Assembly: GCA_029860345.1 (NCBI GenBank)
Contig: JAOUBJ010000003.1
Location: 1 to 64,000, forward strand
Source of the DNA: Candidatus Zixiibacteriota bacterium
Lineage (GTDB): Bacteria > Zixibacteria > MSB-5A5 > GN15 > FEB-12
Direction of reading: 5' to 3'
Length of the DNA stretch: 64,000 nt
A program made the translations under genes and the position numbers. Under the pieces are notes generated by a model. That model was not told the origin of the DNA. It saw only the letters and a program-made list of their open reading frames with translations, and ran no database searches. Each line of letters starts with the position of its first letter. Position 1 is the first letter of the stretch. Below are positions 26,473 to 36,026 of the stretch, one piece after another.

Positions 26473-26982
26473 CTACGTCCCTAAAAGGGCTTTAACCGCC
26501 TCCCGAAACCTGACCTGTTGTCCATAAGCAGGGAAAGGCACGACGACACCGCGATTGATAACATTGAATCCGTCAGCCTGAAGTCGGGTATCAAGCAAAC
26601 GGCAGATATTGGCCTTGATCAGTAGAATCCTGGTGTTCCTTTTTGGGAGCAGTCTCTTCAGATCCTTCACGAGAAGCGGATAGTCTTTCAGTATCTTTGC
26701 ATTTCGTTCCTTTGGTGCAAACGACTTGTTCACCGGCGTGTATGTAGCATCGACCAACAGGAAACCGGCTCGGGCGAACTTAGTTAGTCCCTCTTCCTTG
26801 GAGTCGGGTGAGATTCCCAGGATATCGCGCATCACAGCCCGCAGCAGGGGTTCCGTTACTCGTCCGGTAAGATCATAGAAGTACTTACCGGACGCCGGTG
26901 GAGACTCGGCGATGATGACAAGTTTCGGTCGGCGTGGTGTGTAGACCGCTCTCAGTTTGTGGTAATACGCTCTCGTGTGCAT
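26473..26982 (-). CDS. uracil-DNA-glycosylase-like fold protein
   Basis: About 169 residues. RRPKLVIIAESPPASGKYFYD near the N-terminus and GFLLVDATYTPVNK in the middle recall the motif 1 region of family 4/5 UDG-like proteins of the small uncharacterised group. The catalytic Asp/Asn residues of true UDGs are not clear, and the four Cys of family 4 iron-sulfur UDGs are missing, so base-excision activity is unproven. AGGGATT lies before two ATGs (26988 and 26982); the second has the better spacing. Convergent with the SPFH/RHH operon. Confidence 0.55.
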   Translation of the reverse strand: MHTRAYYHKLRAVYTPRRPKLVIIAESPPASGKYFYDLTGRVTEPLLRAVMRDILGISPDSKEEGLTKFARAGFLLVDATYTPVNKSFAPKERNAKILKDYPLLVKDLKRLLPKRNTRILLIKANICRLLDTRLQADGFNVINRGVVVPFPAYGQQVRFREAVKALLGT

Positions 26983-27074
26983 AAGCATAATCCCTAAGTA
27001 ATGATCCGATCCCAAAGGCGTAAGTTATATTGCTGGATAATTGCTTCCGCCCCCTCAGATATCCATAAAAAAAA

Positions 27075-27147
<73 letters not shown>

Positions 27148-27896
27148 ACAACAGATAAATCTGTCTTATTGACAGACGTAAATTCCAGATCACATCAAAG
27201 AACCGGCGACCTAGGGCAAAAAGCCCTCAAACCGCGTCCAAATATAACCGGACCAGCCCACGGCGCAAGTGTTTTTGCGCGGGTGGCGAGCCACCCATAA
27301 ATGGGTTACTTGCGCTTCGCGTACAACCTCTTGGTGAGCGGAGTCGAACCATGAACATCGTTGGGTGGCACCCTCAAACCCGGTTTGGGGGTGACTCTTG
27401 TTTTCTCCGTCCCAAACGAGGTTTGAGACGGCCACCCGACGCTCAGGGTGATAAACAAGCCCGTTTTTTGCGCTAGGCGCCTCACTTCCCCGCGTGGCGA
27501 AGCCACAAGCACACGGCTTGTCCGTGTCATGGTGAGCGGAGTCGAACCATGAACGTCGTTGGGTGGCACCCTCAAACCCGGTTTGGGGGTGACTCTTGTC
27601 TTCTCCGTCCCAAACAAGGTTTGAGACGGCCACCCGACGCTCAGGGTGAGGTGGGTGGGTGCTCAGTCAAGTTGGGCGGAACCCTCCAAGGGGCTCCGCC
27701 GTGGTGTATCAAGGGGCAGACGAGGACGGCCACAGGTGGCTTCTACCTGCCGCCCACATGCACGCCTACGTCGAAACCTGCCTTCGGCATCCCTTCGGGC
27801 CAGGGGTTTCGACCTACATGATAGTCTGTCCATGTGTGTCAAGGGGCAGACGAGGACGGCCACAGGTGGCTTCTACTTGCCGCCCTCATGTTCGGT
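27148..27896. repeat. 749-bp repeat island
   Basis: No gene. Two nearly identical blocks (about 27330-27450 and 27528-27650) each carry GAGCGGAGTCGAACCATGAAC, then GGTGGCACCCTCAAACCC-GGTTTGGGGGTGACTC, then CCCAAAC-GAG/AAG-GTTTGAGACGGCCACCCGACGC. A 47-bp direct repeat (AGGGGCAGACGAGGACGGCC..) occurs at 27709-27755 and 27839-27885. A CCCATAAATGGG unit is at about 27290. Confidence 0.85.
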
Positions 27897-30242
27897 TCAA
27901 AAGCAAACCGGCGCGGGGCCGTCGTTGAACATGAAATCCACCAACGTCACCAAATCTGCAATCGTAATCTGATCATCGCCGTCAAAATCAGCCGATTCCG
28001 GATACTGCGGCGCCGGTCCAGAGTTAAACATATAGTCGACCAGGTAGACCAAATCGGCGATGTTCGGTCCCGCCCCGTCGGCATCGATGTCGGCACAGAG
28101 ATATAATAATTCGCAGTCGTAGCGGGTCACATTAAAACCATCCACGCCGGCCTCGACGATAGACTGCGGGTCTGCATCGTTGGCCGTGAAACGAACGACC
28201 ATGTTGGACGTCAGTGAGACACCCAGGCCGGCCAAGTCGAGTTCATCAATGTTGACATGATGCCATGTCGATCCGCCGTCAATGTCATGTCGCGTAACCT
28301 CGGTCCAGGTGGACCCGCCGCCATCGGAAGAAATCTCCACGAGAAGACGGTCGACAAAGCCGCCTTCGTTGGTGAGTTTCAGATAGTAATCATATTCAAA
28401 GAAGCCACCTTGCGAGAGGTCAAAGACAGGCGAACTGAGACTAACCGAACCGTCGTCGACATCGGTGTTGCCCATTTGGTTCTGAGTAAGATAGCACTGC
28501 CCGCTGCCGTCGCCGTCGGTGGCCGGATCGTAGGACCAGTCCGGATCATTGACGGGAGTACCGCGCTGCCACTGCCCGCTGGAAGCGCCTTGTACAGCCG
28601 CCGTCCAACCCTGATCCGTCTCGAAATTGTCAGCGACGATTACGACCACATCGGTGGCTACCGTGGCGCGGTATGGATTGGACGGACTGGGATCGTACTG
28701 AGTACCCATCTCGGCTTCTTCGGCACTGAAATAGTACTTCACGCGACTGTCGCATGGTGCCGCCGGAAGCGTGGCTTCATAGAGATTCGGCGACGTCTCG
28801 GTCATGGCCGACGACGCCCAGCCATGATCATCGACATCGTAATACAGCATGCCACTACCGGCCACCGGGGTTCCACCGTACTTGCCGGTCAGAGCAACTT
28901 CAACCGTCGTTGTCTGCATGGGCGGCAAGGTACTTGGGAGCCCCGAAGGATAGCTGAACAACACCGAAGGCATGGGTCCCTCGGTGGCGTTGACATAGTA
29001 GACCACGGCCACCGCACTCTTGACCATTTTTGTCATGTACACGAAATCCATATAGGTAGTGCTGTCCTGATAGGTGTGATACACCGGCGAAAAGTTGTAC
29101 TCCATTATGAACGTAGAAGTCCAGTCGTACTGAGTAAACGGCCAGTGGTCTGACTGAGATATATTGCCCGACAAAATCCCCGTGAGACCCAGGAGTGAGT
29201 CGGCCAATTGGTTGTAAAGGACTGAGTAGTTAGTTTCGCTTCCATGGTGTACGGTAACATTTGTGGCGTTGTTTATTGCACCTATCATGTCCATGTTGAA
29301 CATGTAGACGATCGTGTCGCCGCGGGCTGAGGCTTCGTCGGCATAATGCCAGGAACCATAGAGGCCGTATTCTTCTGCGTCAAAGGTGACGAAAATGAAG
29401 GTCATGTCGGTTTCGATACCTGAGAGAACGCGCGCCAGTTCGATCACACCCGAGGTGCCGGAGCCGTTGTCGTCGGCGCCCGGCGAACCGGTGACGGCAT
29501 CGTGGTGGGCACCGACAACGATATGATGATGTGGAAAGCGTGTGCCCACTTTGGTGGCCACGACATTGTAACATTGCGTCGTGCCGTTGATGGGCGCCGA
29601 AAAAGTGTCAAGCATCACCGAGTCATAGCCGAACGCAGTGAACTTGCCGGCAATCCAATCGCGGGCGGCGCGGTTGCTGCTACTGCCGGCCACCCGGCCG
29701 TTGAAGGCCTGCAGAGTGCTGTCATGAGCGTAGAGCGAGTCCTGTATTACCAACCCGATCAATGAGTCGAGGTCGATTTCGAGAGTCGGCGCTCTTTTGA
29801 TTGCGTCGTCCAACGACGGCTGGTGGAAAGTGATCTGCAGATGTTCATTACGAACAGGGCTGAGGCCTGGCTGCCCCTCACTCTCAAGCAATTGCACAAG
29901 GTTGACCCGGTAGAGACGCATGCGACCATCCTCGTATAACAGGGGATACCGGTCGACGTTGTAACTGTCAAGTCGGTTGTCCAGGGCCAGGTCATCCTTG
30001 GTGACCGAAGTAGCCAATAATAGCAGCGGCAAATCTGATGCTCTCAGAAGCTCCTGGGAATCACCATCGGCGATTACCAGGAAGCCGTCGTTGAGGCGCG
30101 CAATCGGTTCCGCGCCGGTGGCCGCCAACTGTTCGGCGTCACTTTCTGAATTCAGTTGTACTTTGTAAAGATCGCCGGCCAGACCGGTTGTGGCCATGAC
30201 CAGCAGGGCGCTCAATAACAGTGTTAACCTAATCATCCTCAA
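27897..30242 (-). CDS. secreted M28 aminopeptidase-like protease with dockerin
   Basis: 781 residues with a signal peptide (1-22). After an N-terminal pro-region comes an M28 zinc peptidase. GAHHDAVTGSPGADDNGSG near residue 250 supplies the first His and bridging Asp, FDAEEYGLYGS near 290 the catalytic Glu pair, and SDHWPF a late ligand. Next come a beta domain with TTTVEVALTGKYGGTPV, then a MAM/immune-inhibitor-like carbohydrate-binding region. A dockerin pair follows at about 715-781 (NIADLVYLVDYMFNSGP, TIADLVTLVDFMFNDGP). It releases N-terminal residues extracellularly by family knowledge. Like the C25 protease it carries a dockerin but has no local cohesin. Confidence 0.93.
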   Translation of the reverse strand: MRMIRLTLLLSALLVMATTGLAGDLYKVQLNSESDAEQLAATGAEPIARLNDGFLVIADGDSQELLRASDLPLLLLATSVTKDDLALDNRLDSYNVDRYPLLYEDGRMRLYRVNLVQLLESEGQPGLSPVRNEHLQITFHQPSLDDAIKRAPTLEIDLDSLIGLVIQDSLYAHDSTLQAFNGRVAGSSSNRAARDWIAGKFTAFGYDSVMLDTFSAPINGTTQCYNVVATKVGTRFPHHHIVVGAHHDAVTGSPGADDNGSGTSGVIELARVLSGIETDMTFIFVTFDAEEYGLYGSWHYADEASARGDTIVYMFNMDMIGAINNATNVTVHHGSETNYSVLYNQLADSLLGLTGILSGNISQSDHWPFTQYDWTSTFIMEYNFSPVYHTYQDSTTYMDFVYMTKMVKSAVAVVYYVNATEGPMPSVLFSYPSGLPSTLPPMQTTTVEVALTGKYGGTPVAGSGMLYYDVDDHGWASSAMTETSPNLYEATLPAAPCDSRVKYYFSAEEAEMGTQYDPSPSNPYRATVATDVVVIVADNFETDQGWTAAVQGASSGQWQRGTPVNDPDWSYDPATDGDGSGQCYLTQNQMGNTDVDDGSVSLSSPVFDLSQGGFFEYDYYLKLTNEGGFVDRLLVEISSDGGGSTWTEVTRHDIDGGSTWHHVNIDELDLAGLGVSLTSNMVVRFTANDADPQSIVEAGVDGFNVTRYDCELLYLCADIDADGAGPNIADLVYLVDYMFNSGPAPQYPESADFDGDDQITIADLVTLVDFMFNDGPAPVCF

Positions 30243-30597
30243 GTCGTCTCCTCTCCGACATCGTAGTGGATAGTGGTCCGCCAGCGGTGGGCTGATAAAG
30301 CGGGCCGGAATGTGAATAGTCTCTTCGGATCATGTCAAGCGGTACTTCGTATGACAATCTGGCTTCACTTTTCGGACAAGCCTGGTATTGTCGCAGCCTG
30401 GGGCAAGTAGTTCCGGCTGCGCAGATTGCACTCTCACCCCAATATAGTGAGGATACTCAAAAGGTCTACTGAAAAAATGGAGCAATCGGTTCGTAGGACA
30501 CAACATCGGCCTAAAGAATCGCTGTTTCATGTCGAAACATAGAGAAATGGCGACAACCGACAGCAATGTCGACTCCTGAAATAAAAAGAGGCAGAAA
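30243..30597. other. divergent intergenic region, nothing coding seen
   Basis: A 355-bp spacer between two divergent secreted proteases. I see no gene, no dispersed repeat and no clear promoter hexamer pair. A short TTTCATGTCGAAAC-like dyad lies around 30525-30540. A shared regulatory region for both proteases is plausible but unproven. Confidence 0.4.
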
Positions 30598-32313
30598 ATG
30601 ACAAGCAAAATGGTAACTGTTGTAACGTCTTTCATACTGGTCCTGGCAGTACTGGTCGCGCCCACTTTTGTGAATGCCCAGTCCGAGGCTCCCCAACTGG
30701 CTCCGCTGAGGCCGGTGAGCGACTCCGAGATGCCGCCGCGACGGGGGTTCATACCTTCGCGCAACGACCTCAGACACCTGGACAGCTACGGTGACGCAGC
30801 CAAGAGCACAGCCACCCTGCCGGCCAGATTCGATTGGCGTACCACCGGTAAGGTGACATCGATCAAGAACCAGGGAGCCTGCGGTGCTTGTTATTCGTTT
30901 GCAACCGTCGCCGACATTGAGTCCAAGATGCTGATCGCGGGGGAGGGCAGTTTTGACTTCTCCGAGAATAATGTGAAAGAGTGCAATGTCCAAAACACAG
31001 CTTGCAACGGCGGCAACTATGAGATCGTAGCCAATTTCCTTTCGCAGAACGGTACCGTGCTTGAGTCTTGCGACGCTTACACACCGAACAATGTCCCCTG
31101 CAATTCCGGCTGCACCACCCAAAAGACGCTGACCGGTTGGCGAATCATAGCCGCCGATGCGGTTCCCTCGACAGCGACGCTGCAAGACCACATATATAAC
31201 AACGGCCCGGTCTATACAGCCCTGTACACAGGCGATGGCAATGATCCGGCCTTCCAAACCGAGTTCAACAACTACGACGGCGGATACGCGATGTACTATA
31301 CCGGCACCTGGACAATCAATCATGCTGTTTTGATTGTGGGCTGGGATGACGACCATCCGCACTCCGGTGGTACCGGCGCCTGGATTTGCAAAAACAGTTG
31401 GGGCACCTCCTGGGGAGGCACCTGCGACTATGGTGCCGAGGCCGGGTACTTCTATATGGCCTATGGATCGGCTTCTATCGGTAAGTATTCCTCTTACATG
31501 TCTGACTATATGGACTACGACGCCAGCGTTTCGCTTTTGGCCTACGACGACAACGGCTGGACGTCGCAGTGGGGATACAGTTCGCCTACCGGATGGGGGC
31601 TGTGCGTGTTTCCGATCGCAACTCAGCAGTTCATCACGCATGTTGAGTTTTGGACGAGCGATATCACCCTCGATGTCGATGTATATATTTACGACAGTTT
31701 CAACGGCAGTAGTTTGTCAACTCTGCTGGCCAGCGAACTGGACAACAATTATGCCCAGGCAGGGTATCACTCGGTGGCGTTGAGTTCGCCGCCACAGATT
31801 TCGGCCGGGGACGATATAGTCGCTGTGGTGAAGTTCGAGAATGCCAGCTACATCTATCCTATCGTCGCCGACGCCAACGGATCGAGTGAAACCGGTGCCA
31901 CCTATATCAGCGGCAATGGCGGCTCCGGCACCTGGACCGACCTGGGCGCCTATGCTGCCGATGATGTCGGTATTCGTGTGCGCACCAGCCCGACTCTGGC
32001 CCTTGATGCCGACGATGATCCGACGGCGACACCCTATCGTTGGAGTCTGTCGCACAATTATCCGAACCCGTTCAATCCTTCGACCAACATTCACTACTCG
32101 TTGGCCAGCCGTTCGCATGTAACGATTACGATCTACAATGTGCTGGGACAGGAAGTGAATGTTCTTGTCGATGAGGTCAAGTCCGCGGGCGAATATGACG
32201 CTTCGTGGGACGGTAGTGATTTCGGAGGGCGTGGCGTGGCCAGCGGTATCTATTTCTATCGCATGGTGGCCGACGACCACACTGAGACAGCCAAGATGGT
32301 GTTGTTGCGGTAA
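30598..32313 (+). CDS. secreted papain-family (C1A) cysteine protease with T9SS-type tail
   Basis: 571 residues with a signal peptide (1-23). The C1A domain has FDWRTTGKVTSIKNQGACGACYSFA with the catalytic Cys near residue 98, NHAVLIVGW with the His near 242, and CKNSWGTSWG with the Asn near 265. The usual QGxCGSCWAF is QGACGACYSF here. There is no long I29 inhibitor propeptide, only about 75 residues before the mature start. A beta domain follows, then the tail YPNPFNPSTNIHYSLASRSHVTITIYN..GIYFYRMVADDHTETAKMVLLR, a Type IX secretion/FlgD-like sorting domain. The sorting signal differs from the dockerins of the neighbours. Confidence 0.94.
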   Translation: MTSKMVTVVTSFILVLAVLVAPTFVNAQSEAPQLAPLRPVSDSEMPPRRGFIPSRNDLRHLDSYGDAAKSTATLPARFDWRTTGKVTSIKNQGACGACYSFATVADIESKMLIAGEGSFDFSENNVKECNVQNTACNGGNYEIVANFLSQNGTVLESCDAYTPNNVPCNSGCTTQKTLTGWRIIAADAVPSTATLQDHIYNNGPVYTALYTGDGNDPAFQTEFNNYDGGYAMYYTGTWTINHAVLIVGWDDDHPHSGGTGAWICKNSWGTSWGGTCDYGAEAGYFYMAYGSASIGKYSSYMSDYMDYDASVSLLAYDDNGWTSQWGYSSPTGWGLCVFPIATQQFITHVEFWTSDITLDVDVYIYDSFNGSSLSTLLASELDNNYAQAGYHSVALSSPPQISAGDDIVAVVKFENASYIYPIVADANGSSETGATYISGNGGSGTWTDLGAYAADDVGIRVRTSPTLALDADDDPTATPYRWSLSHNYPNPFNPSTNIHYSLASRSHVTITIYNVLGQEVNVLVDEVKSAGEYDASWDGSDFGGRGVASGIYFYRMVADDHTETAKMVLLR

Positions 32314-32620
32314 GTGGCAAGCCACCCATAAATGGGCGCGTTGCGCGAATAACACACCCCTGAATCCCCTCTCAAGAGGGGACTTTCAAAACCCTTTCAC
32401 GTGCGCGGTGTATGTCCTGATGCGCCGCGTTTTCTTGTTCGGTAAATCTGTTCATGCTTCGACTCCGCTCAGCATGACACGGTCAAGCCGTGTTTTTCGC
32501 ACTTCGCGCCCTGTAACCCCAACTCAAGCACACAATCTCAGTGTGAGTAACAACGACCGCACCCTGAGCGCAGTCGAAGGGTGAATTTGATGTCAGGAAA
32601 CGTAATCGGATATCGCTGTG
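32314..32620. repeat. repeat island after the C1A protease
   Basis: No gene. It contains a CCCATAAATGGGCGCGTTGCGCG unit just after the protease stop and CCCCTCTCAAGAGGGG at about 32366. A GTGCGCGGTGTATGTCCTGATGCGCCGCG unit also occurs near 18380 and 18600. CATGCTTCGACTCCGCTCAGCATG and ACCCTGAGCGCAGTCGAAGGGT complete the island. Confidence 0.8.
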
Positions 32621-33688
32621 TTACGTTGGAACGATACTGCGTGCTTTCTCGAGCGTGGATTCAGGAATTGCGGAGTGATAGGATTTTACATTTGATAGCG
32701 CGAGCACTATTCTTGCTGTTGATATCAGAGTGTTTCTGAGTTGCTGAATTCGAGCATCAAACATATCAGTTCGGGTAACGTCCAAGTCGTCGATGATATT
32801 CGCCAAGCGGTCGAGCCACTGTCTCTCCCTCTCGTCGCCGGCTTGGTACATCCACTCAAACACGCCGAAGCCGATAATGTCAAACCTGCGTTCGGCGCCG
32901 GACACTTCCTGAATCATGAGATCACCGATGGCAGATTGCCAGTCGCGATAAAGCCAAGCCTGGCGAATGGCAATGCAGCGGACGGCGCGCTCACGAGTTT
33001 CACGAATCACTCCATCGCTTGGCGGTTGGCTACCGGCAAGCTGTGCCAACTTCTTGGCTGCCATATTACAAAGGCTTAGCTGCTCCGTCTCGCTCATTTC
33101 GCTGGCGTTCTCGACCTTCAGGTTAGCATAACTGGTCTTGATCTCAAGTTCGATTTCGGTACCAACGCCTTGCAGTTGCGCGTCGTCCATGGGTAGTTCT
33201 ATGCGCCACAGTTTGGCCAGTTCGGTCATCCTCTCAGTTTCCACATGTGGTCCATCGGCCAGTGCGCTCTCAAAAGAATTGAGGGCATCATCCAAATCGG
33301 GAAGCCGCCGTCTCCCCACCAATCTCAGGAAAGCGCGCTCTCGTCTGAAGGCGCGCATCCAACCAAGAAGACAGGCCAAACGGTACAGAGAACTCACTTG
33401 CTTGTAACTGCCATACGTTGAAAGTACATGCTGACCCTTCAGGAACACACCCCGACCCTCAGTATTAAAGACTTCGTCAAGGCGCCACAGCAGGTTCGTA
33501 GCCGCCATGGCGAGTGGATCAGCATAAGTCCTGAAAACACTGACGGTGGAGCTTCGGGATTGACGGTTTGCCAGCCAGACCTGGACAAGGTTGTTGATTA
33601 GGACGCCGATTAGCGTGATAGCCGCACCGACCAACACTAACAGCAAAGGGTCCTGCAATTCGGTCAACTGCTCCATCTCGTCTTTCAC
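32621..33688 (-). CDS. orphan membrane-anchored helical protein, 355 aa
   Basis: Not recognised. A single N-terminal membrane helix (about 15-38, PLLLVLVGAAITLIGVLINNLV) precedes WLANRQSRSSTVSVFRTYADPLAMAATNLLWRL and a long, entirely helical cytoplasmic region rich in Arg, Glu and Trp. No catalytic motif is visible. TM-plus-helical sensor plans of this sort occur in anti-phage accessory genes and in general membrane scaffolds, but nothing here singles out either. It stands alone between repeats and the Nat-like exporter. The frame and codon use look normal, so I believe it is real. Confidence 0.72.
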   Translation of the reverse strand: MKDEMEQLTELQDPLLLVLVGAAITLIGVLINNLVQVWLANRQSRSSTVSVFRTYADPLAMAATNLLWRLDEVFNTEGRGVFLKGQHVLSTYGSYKQVSSLYRLACLLGWMRAFRRERAFLRLVGRRRLPDLDDALNSFESALADGPHVETERMTELAKLWRIELPMDDAQLQGVGTEIELEIKTSYANLKVENASEMSETEQLSLCNMAAKKLAQLAGSQPPSDGVIRETRERAVRCIAIRQAWLYRDWQSAIGDLMIQEVSGAERRFDIIGFGVFEWMYQAGDERERQWLDRLANIIDDLDVTRTDMFDARIQQLRNTLISTARIVLALSNVKSYHSAIPESTLEKARSIVPT

Positions 33689-33849
33689 CTGTAGGATTCA
33701 AACATAGTCAAAATGCGACTGTGAGGAGATCACTGATAGCTCACACCTGACTGACATACTTCTTACACCAAACATAGTGGACTATAGGCAAGAACGTCAA
33801 GCCCTAATCAGACATTGTGGTTACGAGCGTGCGGTCTATAACGGCCGTG

Positions 33850-35064
33850 TCACATCCTAAAAATCACCGACTCGCGCTCGAACCATTTCTTGCAGAAAAC
33901 CAAACTCAAGGCCGCAAGGACCGAGTTCGAGACCAGCGCCACGATCACATAGTTCCACATGATCGTCCCGGAGATAGCCTCTTTCATTATCATACTGACA
34001 TTGACCACCGGGATCATCGATAGTGTGTAGTTGAGGTCGAATCCGGGCAGAATAGACACGAAGGCCGGCATTATGATGAGTAAGTTCAACACGGTGACAT
34101 AACTCTGCGCCTCTTTGAACGATCGGGCGAAAATCGACAGCGATAACAGCATCCCGGCGAAAATCCCGACCAGAGGCAGAATCACCAGAAGAACCAGTAG
34201 GACTGTCTTAGGCTCCATTTCCAACGATAACATGGTACCAAGCTGCGCCACCAGTTGATCCACCATGTAGGTCATGGAAAACATCAGACTGCCCAGCGAC
34301 ATAAGGGCGGCAATGACGCCGGTGCAGACAATCACCAGATATTTCCCGACCACGAACTCGCCGCGTGTGGCCGGTGATACAAGAAGTGTCTCCAGGGTGC
34401 CTCGTTCTTTCTCGCCGGCAGCCAGATCGATAGCCGGATACATGGCGCCCATGAAACACATGATGATAATCAGATACGGCAGCATGGCGCCGAGCCGTTC
34501 GCCGACCAGTTTCTGCATGGGGGCGACGTCATCGAGCTCGATCTCAAACGGCTTGAGAATCTCGGCGTTGATCTCTCGCTGGGCCAGACGACTCAGGACC
34601 AGCTTCTCCTGGTACTCTTCAAGCAACCGGGTCAGCCTGTCTTCCGCCTTTTCCGATCTTATCTCAGCCTGGTCGTACTTGATTTCGATACGCGTCTTCG
34701 ATTCCCGGGTGAGCGCAATTCCGAAACTGTCCGGTACCAGCAGCAAGGCGTCGAAAGACCCCATGGTCAACGCCTCGGTCAGGCTGGTGTCACTCCAGGT
34801 CGATGGATCCATCAACTCGAGTGCGCCGTCGGAGGAAAGAATAGATTCCAAGTCGGCAGGTAACTGATCACGACCCATAATCACGATCCGAGATGACTCC
34901 TGCTCCACTTTGCTGATCTGGCTGATCATCAGTTTCGACATACCCATCATGAGCAGGGGAATCGCCACCAGCGGAACCAGCAACATGAACATGAGGGTAC
35001 GACGGTCGCGCAGAGTGTCGATGATTTCTTTTTTGAATATGGTAACAACGTTGGCTGTCTGCAT
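33850..35064 (-). CDS. ABC-2 type permease, NatB-like
   Basis: About 404 residues. The first helix follows FKKEIIDTLRDRRTLMFMLLVPL (about 20-40). A large extracytoplasmic loop of about 150 residues follows, then five helices including GAMYPAIDLAAGEKERGTLETLLVSPATR, the ABC-2 motif. The plan matches NatB, the permease of NatAB sodium/drug exporters. The ATG at 35064 has GGGGGA 6 nt upstream; an ATG at 35070 overlaps the ATPase stop (ATGA) and is the alternative. A longer upstream frame overlapping the ATPase is an artefact. Function as sodium extrusion is by family only. Confidence 0.85.
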   Translation of the reverse strand: MQTANVVTIFKKEIIDTLRDRRTLMFMLLVPLVAIPLLMMGMSKLMISQISKVEQESSRIVIMGRDQLPADLESILSSDGALELMDPSTWSDTSLTEALTMGSFDALLLVPDSFGIALTRESKTRIEIKYDQAEIRSEKAEDRLTRLLEEYQEKLVLSRLAQREINAEILKPFEIELDDVAPMQKLVGERLGAMLPYLIIIMCFMGAMYPAIDLAAGEKERGTLETLLVSPATRGEFVVGKYLVIVCTGVIAALMSLGSLMFSMTYMVDQLVAQLGTMLSLEMEPKTVLLVLLVILPLVGIFAGMLLSLSIFARSFKEAQSYVTVLNLLIIMPAFVSILPGFDLNYTLSMIPVVNVSMIMKEAISGTIMWNYVIVALVSNSVLAALSLVFCKKWFERESVIFRM

Positions 35065-35066
35065 CG

Positions 35067-35798
35067 TCATTCCCCCACAATCTTTATGAAAGCGCTTTCG
35101 AGATTGTCGGTGTCGGTCTGCGCGAGCATTTCGTCGACGGTACCTTCTGAGTACATCTTCCCCTTGTGGATAATGCCGATCTTGTCGCACAACCTCATGG
35201 CCTCGCTCATTATGTGGGTCGAGAAGATGACCGTCTTGCCTTCGTTGCGGCACTGCTTGATAAACTCGACAATCGTGCGCGAGCTGATTACGTCGAGTCC
35301 GGTGGTCGGTTCATCGAAGATCATAGCCGGGGGGTCATGGATCACGGAGCGGGCAATAGACACTTTTTGTTTCATGCCGGTGGACAGTTTCTCGCAACGA
35401 CCGTCGGCAAAAGCGTGCATGTCGAGCATGGTGAAAATCTTTTCCATACGCTCTTTGATGCGCGCGGGGGCCATACCGTACAGGCGTCCAAAGTAGGTGA
35501 CCATTTCCTTGGGTGACAGCCGACTGTACAACCCGGTGTTGCCGGATAGAAAGCCTATCTGCGAACGCACCTGTTGCGGGTCCTTTGAAACATCGACTCC
35601 GTTTATCACGGCGCTGCCCGAATCCGGTCTGAGGGCTGTAGACAAAAGGCGTAAAGTAGTCGTTTTGCCGGCGCCGTTTGGTCCCAGCAAACCGTATACT
35701 TCCGCCGGCTTGCATCGGAAGGAAACAGAATCGACCGCCCGGACCTGACCCCGTTTACGGTCTTTGAAAATCTTGGTAAGATTGGCAGCTTCTATCAT
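35067..35798 (-). CDS. ABC transporter ATPase, NatA-like
   Basis: 243 residues. Walker A is GLLGPNGAGKTTTLR near residue 45, the signature region reads LSTGMKQKVSIARS, Walker B is AMIFDEPTTGLD, and the switch is STHIMSE. The short ABC-2 drug/Na type typically pairs with a separate permease, here the overlapping NatB-like gene. The ATG at 35798 has AGGAG 5 nt upstream; the 11-codon upstream extension lacks one. Operon of two genes. Confidence 0.92.
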   Translation of the reverse strand: MIEAANLTKIFKDRKRGQVRAVDSVSFRCKPAEVYGLLGPNGAGKTTTLRLLSTALRPDSGSAVINGVDVSKDPQQVRSQIGFLSGNTGLYSRLSPKEMVTYFGRLYGMAPARIKERMEKIFTMLDMHAFADGRCEKLSTGMKQKVSIARSVIHDPPAMIFDEPTTGLDVISSRTIVEFIKQCRNEGKTVIFSTHIMSEAMRLCDKIGIIHKGKMYSEGTVDEMLAQTDTDNLESAFIKIVGE

Positions 35799-35938
35799 TA
35801 TATCTCCTGACTTTCGATGGGAATTAACCATTCCGTTCGACCAACTGCAACATTTTACATTTGAAAACGGCGGGCGGGGAATTGGTATAACGGCTTGAAG
35901 ACGAGCAATGAAGGAGCATCACCGGGAGCGCGCTCGGC

Positions 35939-35966
35939 TTGACAATACCCTGCAAAGACCTATCTT
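35939..35966 (+). promoter_or_regulatory. sigma-70-type promoter
   Basis: TTGACA (35939-35944) and TATCTT (35961-35966) are spaced by 16 nt and lie 60 nt upstream of the gene starting at 36027. It would drive the gene at 36027, the GNAT protein and probably the radical SAM gene, which are closely packed. Confidence 0.6.
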
Positions 35967-36026
35967 GCCTGCGTTGACTAATACCGAGGGCGTGATGGAT
36001 CGTGAACAAATCGCAGAGTATCGAGC

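Noticed and set aside
27211-27633. 140-codon minus-strand frame with internal repeats
   Set aside because: It is made of the CAAAC..GTTTG and GAGCGGAGTCG units of a repeat island; the protein repeats only mirror the DNA repeats.
30511-31641. 376-codon minus-strand frame opposite the C1A protease
   Set aside because: The protease frame has catalytic motifs, signal peptide and sorting tail; the opposite frame is a Gly/Val/Arg-rich shadow.
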